64,000 bases of DNA, taken from positions 1,240,001 to 1,304,000 of the forward strand of contig JAQJZZ010000018.1 of NCBI GenBank assembly GCA_030077755.1, in the 5' to 3' direction. Position numbers and translations under genes: made by a program. Source of the stretch: Filosporella fistucella. Taxonomy: Eukaryota; Ascomycota; Leotiomycetes; Helotiales. Position 1 is the first letter of the stretch, and each line of letters opens with the position of its first letter. The notes under the pieces are model-generated. The model saw only the letters and a list, made by a program, of their open reading frames with translations, was not told the DNA's origin and searched no databases. This document shows, one piece after another, positions 57,036 through 64,000 of the stretch.

Positions 57036-59702
57036 ATGACAGAAAGAAACATGCAGCTAGAAGACTGTAAGTATATCGAGAACAAGATACAGAGCTTCAA
57101 TGTATCTTGCAGAGAGCATACAATGGCGATAGCTGTCTGGCTTCTTCCAGCCTCGTCTGCATCAAGATGCTGACACTTCATCCCAGGGCTGGACGACCTT
57201 TGCGTCAGATTCATTATGAATCTTCCCCGAGATGATTTATCTTCAGTAGAACGAATATGCTTCCAGGTCGAAGAGGCACAATGGTTCTACGAGGATTTCG
57301 TCCGTCCCCTTGATCCTTCGCTCCCCTCGATGTCCCTTCGACGATTCTGTGAACGTATCTTTGCACATTGTCCTCTACTATCCCCATTTTCCCAAGGAAG
57401 ACATATGCAAGCATTTGAACAATTTCTAGCCTACAAATCCCGCATCCCAGTGAGGGGTGCCATCATGCTGAACGAAGACATGGATTCGGTAGTGCTTGTG
57501 AAAGGCTGGAAGAAAAACGCCAACTGGAGCTTTCCCAGAGGAAAGATCAACAAAGATGAGGATGACTTGATTTGCGCTATAAGAGAAGTTTATGAAGAAA
57601 CCGGATACAACCTGGAGGAGGCTGGATTAGTGCCCAAGTCTCGGGATGTTCACTCGATAGTAGTCAATATGCACGAACAAGAACTGCGGTTATTTGTATT
57701 CAGAGATGTGCCTATGGATACACATTTTGAGCCGCGGACGCGAAAGGAAATCAGCAAAATCGAATGGTGGCGACTCTCCGAGCTGCCAGCCTTCAGAAGA
57801 AAGGGTCAACAAGAGCAGCAAAATGTTACTACGAATGCAAATAAGTTCTACATGGTAGCACCGTTTTTGGTCCCTCTCCGGAAATGGGTTGTGGAGCAAA
57901 AGAAAAAGGATGCCAAGAGGATCTCCAGTAACCAATATCTGTCGGCTGGATTAAGTCACGATGACTTCTTGACAGAGGAGGATCAAGGCGCCGAATCAGC
58001 TGGTCCTGCGCCGTTCATTCAGAATACGCCAGGAGGTGTTGACCTGGATACATTGGCAGGGGCCACAGCAGCCCTTCGAGGATTACTCAAGATTCAGCAG
58101 CCACCCCAGGAATTACAGGCCCACGAGAGTCCTGTACCAACAAAGAGCAATACAGGTGAAGCTTTACTTGCACTACTTCATGCCAAACCGGGAGTATCTC
58201 AAGAAATTCCACACAATGCACCTCCTCATACACCTCTTGATCACAACATTCAACAGCCATCCATACCGGATACTCCGCATTACCATCATCCTCGGCCTGC
58301 TCAATTATCCAATATGCCACCTCCACCTTCATTCCCTATACAGCCACCAAAGAACACATTTTCTTATCAACAACCAAACGTTCGCAGTCCATACCAACCA
58401 CATGCGACTCAACAGGGATACATGCCGTTCCAAACACAACAAAGGCATGGAAACCCTAATTCCTACCAGTCCCAACACTTGATTCATCCACAACCACTGC
58501 CACCACACGTCCAGAGAGCAGTTTTTACTGGAGGACCTGTTCATGCCCCTATGGTTCCACCTCCAATTCAACAACCTATTCCGCAACACCCACCCTCTGA
58601 ATTGGTTACCAATCCCCAATTTCCGGGATTACATTCGCCTATGGTGCCGCCTGTCCCCAAGCAATCACCTCCAAAACTCACCAGCCATTCTCTAGCTCTA
58701 CTTAATGCTTTCAAAAGCAATGATCACGCATCTGTGGGTGGTAATGATCTACCTCTGCGAAGATACACTCAAGAACCCGTTCATGCCCCTCCCCATCCCC
58801 AGGAGCTGCCAGCCGATGCTGCATTAGCGACACAGCAAATGCCCCCTCCCCCACCGAGGACAGAAGAGCAACGAACTAGTGGAGGCCAAGGGCTTCATTC
58901 GGCCTTATTTAGCTCTACGAAGCCGATTAGCGACACACATAAATCCACTTTGCTTGACCTTTTCAAGAGTCCAGTGGTGACGAATGCTGTCCCCACAGCG
59001 CCTCTCTCCTCGACCGCTCTCCCTCCCAGCTCAACTCCATCGGCAGTTGAACTTTCTGCAGTGGAACCACTTTCTACGAATGCAGCATCTACATCAGCAT
59101 TACTTAATAATAAGAGGACGCCTGATACAGGAAATACAGCTAGCCCTATGCCAGAATTAAATCCGGAAGCCAATCTACCTTTCCGGGCGATGACTATCTT
59201 GTCAAGACCCGCAGAAGCTAGTGAGAAAGAAGCAACTGTCAGCCATGGAGCTACACAGAAAAAGAGGACAGTCAAAAGGCAAACCAATATTCATGAAGAA
59301 CAAAGGAAGCAAAGCCCAGTAAAGCCTTTCCAACCCCAAATTTTGAAACGGCCACCACAAGGGAGCTTAGCCACCAGGGCGCCGGAGGCCCCTACCTCTA
59401 CACAACCTTCATTTACATCATTAGCACAACCGCTACCAGATGGGCACGTCGGAATACCAGCAAACAAATCAGTTGATCACAGGCAAACACTGCTCTCATT
59501 ATTTGGAAAGAGTACATCAGCAGGAGAGACTATTTCTCTTCCTCCAGTCGACTCTGCAAAGCACATTTCTGCAAGATCTAGGGTTGGCAGCCTGGCTTCC
59601 GGCGATGCTTCTTCTCGTCGCGGAAGCCAAACCCCCATATCACCTGCAGATAAAGGATTCTTGTTGAGTTATCTAGATGCAGTGGCAAAGGGACAGAGAT
59701 AA
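57036..59702 (+). CDS. DCP2: mRNA decapping enzyme catalytic subunit DCP2
   Basis: Two exons, 57036-57066 and 57187-59702, 848 aa. The regulatory domain (box A, about 10-100: DWLDDLCVRFIMNLPRD, EEAQWFYEDFVRP) is followed by the Nudix domain with the WSFPRGKIN loop and REVYEETGY at 143-151, which carries the catalytic glutamates. Box B (FYMVAPFLVPLRKWV) ends the catalytic part at about 235. The next 600 residues are Pro/Gln/Ser-rich and disordered, with repeated short leucine motifs such as TLLDLFK and TLLSLFG. DCP2 removes the 5' cap of mRNA in P-bodies with DCP1 and Edc proteins. Met at 57051 is an alternative start in frame. Intron 1 is 120 bases. Confidence 0.95.
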
Positions 59703-60157
59703 GTTAGATTAAAGGTGTTATGGATGTAGGCGGAAGGCAGAAGGAGTTATGGCTTCCAGATTTGACGAAAGCGACCTGGCGTGATAAGATATCAACTTCA
59801 GATCAAAGCATTTCTGGCACAGCTGCTGATAGGAACAATGACGGAGATGCATAGCAGCAAGGAATTATTATAAATTAAACAAACAAATGTATTCACCACC
59901 TGTGAAGGTTACCCGCATACTTTCTGCTAGATCTTACTTGGCAGTGATATAACATAAGCTAACAACAAACTATACTGCATTCGTTATGCTATTTTCATTC
60001 ATAACTGACGTTGGATCGTGGTACATAAGCATTTAATACCCCACACGAGGCTGAGAAGTGAAGCGGAAATTTCCGCTCTGGAAGTGTCGAAGCACTGACA
60101 TCACAAATCGTCGTCACCTTCACTCTCTTCATTTTGGCTTTGACCACCACTTCCAAA
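59703..60157. other. Intergenic region, DCP2 3' flank to IBA57 start
   Basis: About 450 bases, AT-rich. The last 100 bases are the likely IBA57 leader. No gene seen. Confidence 0.5.
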
Positions 60158-61312
60158 ATGAAAACTCCTCGATTGTTTCCTCGCTTGCTGAAGCCATCTC
60201 TTTTTATCTGCAGTGGCTGCCAGTCCCGTGCAGCGTTTTCCCAATCAAGTCGACTCCAGCCGAATGTTGAAAGTACATCTCAGCCTCCTGATTCCGGCTA
60301 TGCCCTCCTCCCATCCAGAACGATCATATCACTCTCAGGGCCCGATTCAACCAAATATCTCCAAGGCGTTGTAACTGCAAACCTAAATCCATCTACTCCC
60401 AGGACTACCGGTGGTTTCTATGCTGCTTTTCTGACTTCACAAGGTAGATTGCTCAACGATGTATTTCTCTACCCCGATGAGGCAAATAATGGATGGTTAA
60501 TTGAGGTCGATACAAAAGAGGCTGCGAGCTTGGCTAAGCATATCAAGCGCTACAAATTGAGGTCGAAGTTTGATGTGAGAGTTCTTGATCATGAGGAAGC
60601 TTCTGTTTGGAGTGTCTGGAACGGAGGGAATTGGACTCGTGGGTCTTTTGGTCTGCATGGCAGTATCCAGAAGAGACTTGGATGTGATGACACTCGTGCG
60701 CCAGGAATGGGCAGACGTTTTATTTTGCCGGGCGGAGCGAGACCGACGTATGATATTGGATTGCATTTTGAGGAGACAACGGAGGACGTGTACCGGATAC
60801 GGAGATATTTGAAGGGTGTGCCAGAGGGACAAGATGAATTGCTGAGGGAGCATGCGCTACCTCAGGAGAGCAATATTGATTTCATGGGTGGAGTTGACTA
60901 CAGGAAAGGCTGCTATGTTGGACAAGAATTAACTATTCGAACACATCATCGAGGGGTTGTCAGGAAGAGGATACTGCCGGTTATGCTGTACGAAATGCAT
61001 GAGCCTGCACCAGATTCACTCAGGTATAAGCCAGAGGAGAAGGGATTTGATGCCGACGCCATCCCTGGAGATCTCACGATTGCACGATGTGGGAAGCCAG
61101 CTAGAGCTCCTGGCAAGTTTTTGGCTGGCGTAGGAAATATCGGATTGGCATTATGTAAATTGCCCGTGATGACAGATATTCAGGTGCAAGGAGAGGCTGG
61201 CTTTTACCATCCAGAAGATGAGTTCATGTTGGAGTGGCATATTGATGACAAGGTTGAGAACTTGAAGCTGAAAGCTTTCGTTCCTCCTTGGCTTCGGGAG
61301 TTCATTAAATGA
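60158..61312 (+). CDS. IBA57: Mitochondrial Fe-S assembly factor IBA57 (CAF17)
   Basis: Single exon of 384 aa from ATG 60158 (MKTPRLFPRLLKPSLFI), which gives a basic, hydrophobic mitochondrial targeting sequence. The signature of the GcvT-like IBA57/YgfZ family, KGCYVGQE, is at 250-257 with its conserved cysteine 252, followed by LTIRTHHRGVVRKR. The early block LSGPDSTKYLQGVVTANL (about 60-80) and FYAAFLTSQGRLLNDVFLY are also typical. In yeast and humans IBA57 works with ISCA1/2 to make [4Fe-4S] clusters for aconitase, lipoate synthase and others in the matrix. No intron is needed. Length is normal for filamentous fungi. Confidence 0.95.
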   Translation: MKTPRLFPRLLKPSLFICSGCQSRAAFSQSSRLQPNVESTSQPPDSGYALLPSRTIISLSGPDSTKYLQGVVTANLNPSTPRTTGGFYAAFLTSQGRLLNDVFLYPDEANNGWLIEVDTKEAASLAKHIKRYKLRSKFDVRVLDHEEASVWSVWNGGNWTRGSFGLHGSIQKRLGCDDTRAPGMGRRFILPGGARPTYDIGLHFEETTEDVYRIRRYLKGVPEGQDELLREHALPQESNIDFMGGVDYRKGCYVGQELTIRTHHRGVVRKRILPVMLYEMHEPAPDSLRYKPEEKGFDADAIPGDLTIARCGKPARAPGKFLAGVGNIGLALCKLPVMTDIQVQGEAGFYHPEDEFMLEWHIDDKVENLKLKAFVPPWLREFIK

Positions 61313-61604
61313 TATTGTCAGAAGATACCAGTCTGTAAATAAGCATTGCGAGAACATTGTAAAATACTGAGTGAAGGTGTCGGCATAGGGTTTATTTGTA
61401 CTGCGGCAGCATAGGGGAACTAGACAGGAAGGCAGGGAAAAGACTTCGGGCAAGCAGTAGCATTATGGGACAATTAAATCCATGTTTCGTGCCCTTTTAA
61501 GCACGAGGTATGTTCCATTGGGAAGAAGGTATAGCAAAACAATGTGTGGTATCTAAAGCCCCAACGCCAAATGCTAAATCATGATGCAACCGTTCCGGAG
61601 TATC
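61313..61604. other. Short convergent gap
   Basis: About 290 bases between the IBA57 and J-protein stops; nothing seen. Confidence 0.5.
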
Positions 61605-62498
61605 TCAACTCACTTTTCCCGCACCCGATTCCTGTTGTCGAATCTCATCCTCCGCTCTTTGTCGTTCAGCAGCTTTAAGTCTCGCCATTGTAGCCGCAAA
61701 GTCCTGTTTCTTTGGTGTAGGGATACTCGGCGAAAACGAGAATTTGGGAGTCGCTGAAGAAGCACCGTCAGCTTTCAATCCTTTGAAGATATCGGGACGT
61801 TTGATGGGTGTTGTAGTCTCCCCAAATGCTGTCTCTGAGCCTGCTACTGATGGAGAGTCAGCAGGTACAAAAACTCCACTCTTCCGGGCTTTCTTGTCTG
61901 CTTTGCGCTTTGCTTTGGCTGCCTCTGCCTCTCTTATCCTACGTTCCAAATTCGCTATCCTATCCTCTTCTGAAATCTCACCAGTAGGAGGCGGCTCTCT
62001 TTTGGGTGACTCTCGACGGGGAGCTGGCGCAGGAGAGGAAGTATTGCCCTCTGCCATCATCGATGCTCTCGCAGCTCTTCTTTTTCGCCCCTCCTCGGCC
62101 AATTTCCTGAGTGCTGCTTGCTGCTCGTCTTCTTCTCTAGATCTTTTCATGCCAGCAGTAGATACACCAGACCGCTCTCTAGCTTCAAGATCTTCCTTCA
62201 TCATCCTCCTCTTGCCCTCAAATAGTTCATGTTCGCGTTGTTTCCGAACCTTTGCCTGTCGATGATTATCATACTGCGCCTTGTACTCTGGGTCGCTGAG
62301 AACATCATTTGCAGCTTGGAAAAGCTCATATTTTTCTGGATCAAAGTCCTTGCCCACTTTATCTGGGTGGTATTTGAGTGCGGTCTTTCTGTATGCACGA
62401 CGTAGTTCTGATTCTGAGCAGTTCTCGAAGGTGATGCCGAGGAGTTCGTAGAAATCCACGTCGCATGTAACCCATTTTTGCAGATCTTTATTCGACAT
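61605..62498 (-). CDS. J-domain protein, Cwc23/DNAJC17-like
   Basis: Single exon on the minus strand, 297 aa from ATG 62498. The J domain occupies about 14-85 with the HPD motif at 44-46 ([16 protein letters not shown]) and [15 protein letters not shown] long charged coiled coil rich in R, K and E follows ([20 protein letters not shown], then [20 protein letters not shown]). This layout matches Cwc23/DNAJC17, J-proteins of the spliceosome. The family often has a C-terminal RRM; none is obvious here, so the orthology is moderate. The protein is expected to be nuclear, stimulating an Hsp70 partner during spliceosome disassembly. A basic KKARKSGVF stretch could be a nuclear signal. Confidence 0.8.
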   Translation of the reverse strand: MSNKDLQKWVTCDVDFYELLGITFENCSESELRRAYRKTALKYHPDKVGKDFDPEKYELFQAANDVLSDPEYKAQYDNHRQAKVRKQREHELFEGKRRMMKEDLEARERSGVSTAGMKRSREEDEQQAALRKLAEEGRKRRAARASMMAEGNTSSPAPAPRRESPKREPPPTGEISEEDRIANLERRIREAEAAKAKRKADKKARKSGVFVPADSPSVAGSETAFGETTTPIKRPDIFKGLKADGASSATPKFSFSPSIPTPKKQDFAATMARLKAAERQRAEDEIRQQESGAGKVS

Positions 62499-63568
62499 CC
62501 TCACGACCAAATGATCTTCGCATTGATGCTCCTGGGTACAACGAATCTGTGTTGATAGAAAAAGGCTGATGAGTCCGGTCTAAAATTGTTGTTCATGCAA
62601 ACATGTGCAGGCTAGGTTTAGTGGCTGACTCAGCAACGCCTTTCAAAGCCCGAATTTCTCAACTCTGGCGTGCGTCAGAACCACATTCAATAGAAGGAAC
62701 ATTGCACTGCACTCAGGTAGAGTCCCTCCGACGAAGTTGACAGAATGTTTACTCCTGAGCAGAGGGGCCTTTCGTTCACGATGTCTCAAGATATATTAGC
62801 TCGTCTATTTCGAGGTTCCAATACTACTAGATGTGCCTTTCTCGTCCTTCCAAGCGGATTCCCAGTTCAAAGCCTTGAAATAAATTGTAATTCGAAAATG
62901 AAACACATTCCTGTTGTTTTTCGATTCAATTCAATCCAGAAGGGCTAGCATTTCGAGCACCCTCGATGTCATGCTTGAGGTCCATGCTGGACTCCCATGT
63001 TTTGCAATTCTACTATTCAGCACTGCAACACTCCGTGACTAAATTCATCTTGAAGTGCTAGTCTTGAGTGGCGGTTCTTTGTCTCTTTTCTTTTACAGAA
63101 GCACCTAAGTCCTATACGTCGTGTTCAGCTGTCTTTTTTGGATATATTCAAGGGTAACTTCTTCAGCTCGTGGCCACAAGTGTACTTCCGGCCGTGGTTT
63201 GTGGTGAGGAGTATGGCAATAGATTCCGGGTTTCTTTCCTATCGGTATCAAATGCATATTCCGCGAAACCAAGATGTGTTGAAAATACAGATTGAATTTA
63301 TACCCCAGTGCCGAGTTCGCAGTGAGTGTGGTCTCAAAGCACGGAACGAGCTCCATCGCACCTTCCTTATTGTGACCTCTTCTGTCCAGCTTCAGTGCTC
63401 CACTCGACCGGACCAGAGAGAACCCTTGCTTTCTCACAAACGATAACACTAATACAAGTGCATTGTTTCCCATGGGTGCATCTGATATTCCTGAACAGGA
63501 AATTTGCATCCTTCGTATCAATAATGCCTGTTTCGGCATTAATCGTGAAGTTGCCTCTCCCAGGCACA
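62499..63568. promoter_or_regulatory. Divergent promoter region of the J-protein and the right-edge gene
   Basis: About 1.07 kb with no supported exon. Overlapping short frames on both strands (63105-63569) have no recognisable product. Confidence 0.45.
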
Positions 63569-64000
63569 ATGAAGAAATTGAGGCGACCCAGTTCTACAAG
63601 CAGCAAGACAGCAACTTTGGACACAGGGAGTCCACGGGGGAATCCAACCTTCAATCAAAGTCAGGCGGCACTTGCTCTTTGTCTTCTGAAGTCCTTGCCG
63701 GAAGGCACGTCCACAATTGGTAAAAAGTCCTGTCTTACCACATGATGAATCCTCACACTTCACAGATTACCGCCATCAACTCCGCAAGCACATCAAAGCT
63801 GGCCATACTACGCCACAAAATGAATTACGCTATATAGACACTGCAGAGTTCTGGAAAGATCAGTACACCAAAGTCCATCTCGAGAAGAAGGGACTCCAAG
63901 ATCGGATCAACTGTTTAGAGGAGAAGCAGCGGGTACTGGGAGACCAATTTGCTATCGGAGACTATGCTCCGCCATCCGAAGCTGCTTCTCGCCAAAGCTT
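63569..64000 (+). CDS. Unrecognised protein, 5' part (cut by the window edge)
   Basis: Exons 63569-63719 and 63766-64000 (continuing) join in phase (ACAATTG|GTAAAA ... CACAG|ATTACC). The start context is CACAATGAAGAA. The first 50 residues are Ser/Thr/Lys-rich (MKKLRRPSSTSSKTATLDTG), then QAALALCLLKSLPEGTSTID, YRHQLRKHIKAGHTTPQNEL and a helical charged stretch EKKGLQDRINCLEEKQRVLGDQF suggesting a coiled coil (only partly quoted). I do not recognise it; a transposon or heterokaryon-type fungal protein is possible but unsupported. The rest lies beyond the window. Confidence 0.55.

Noticed and set aside
63105..63569. 154-aa minus-strand frame near the right edge
   Set aside because: Overlaps several other frames on both strands with no motif; it ends where the supported plus-strand gene begins.

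Overview
The window is nuclear DNA of a filamentous ascomycete (Pezizomycotina). Genes are dense on both strands. Most are split by short GT...AG introns of about 45-70 bases with CTNAY-type branch sites a few bases before the acceptor. There are two Zn2Cys6 regulators, a heterotrimeric G protein beta subunit and an arrestin-type trafficking adaptor. Protein wording and intron style suggest Leotiomycetes, but that is inference. No transposase, reverse transcriptase, CRISPR array, rRNA or convincing tRNA was seen, and there is no secondary-metabolite cluster.

Layout. 0-5 kb: 3' exon of a possible 2H phosphoesterase, a cupin, an NADPH-dependent FMN reductase and a six-exon Zn2Cys6 factor. 5-16.5 kb: an arrestin-related adaptor with PPxY, a roughly 4 kb gene-free stretch, a four-BRCT Rad4/Dpb11 scaffold and an unrecognised small acidic-tailed protein. 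18-28 kb: an N6-methyl-AMP/adenosine deaminase-like gene with an abnormally long G-rich intron, G protein beta, and the phosducin-like chaperone that folds G beta in other eukaryotes. 28-40 kb: a 1010-aa Zn2Cys6 factor, the U-box cyclophilin PPIL2, a 790-aa unrecognised protein and a seven-helix membrane protein. 41.9-53 kb: a GOST/PTM1-like Golgi protein, NCS2 (tRNA thiolation), OAC1 (oxaloacetate carrier), SWD2, a DUF1308 protein, SRP9/21 and RNR2. 55-64 kb: a DUF4112 protein, DCP2, IBA57/CAF17, a Cwc23/DNAJC17-like J-protein and the start of an unrecognised gene at the right edge.

Most genes are housekeeping and independent of each other. Possible functional links are G beta with phosducin-like, PPIL2 with the Cwc23-like J-protein (both spliceosome-associated families), and Dpb11 with RNR2. 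The last two both carry ACGCGA/ACGCGT (MCB-like) elements upstream, and RNR2 has more in its first three introns. Coding coordinates come from joining exons by hand so that splice sites, reading phase and protein similarity agree. Weak junctions are marked in the entries.

No clear new multi-gene system was found. The best leads are the lineage-restricted-looking 790-aa protein at 36 kb, the clustered MCB-like sites in RNR2, the G-tract intron of the deaminase, and the small acidic-tailed protein with two E-boxes at its 5' end.
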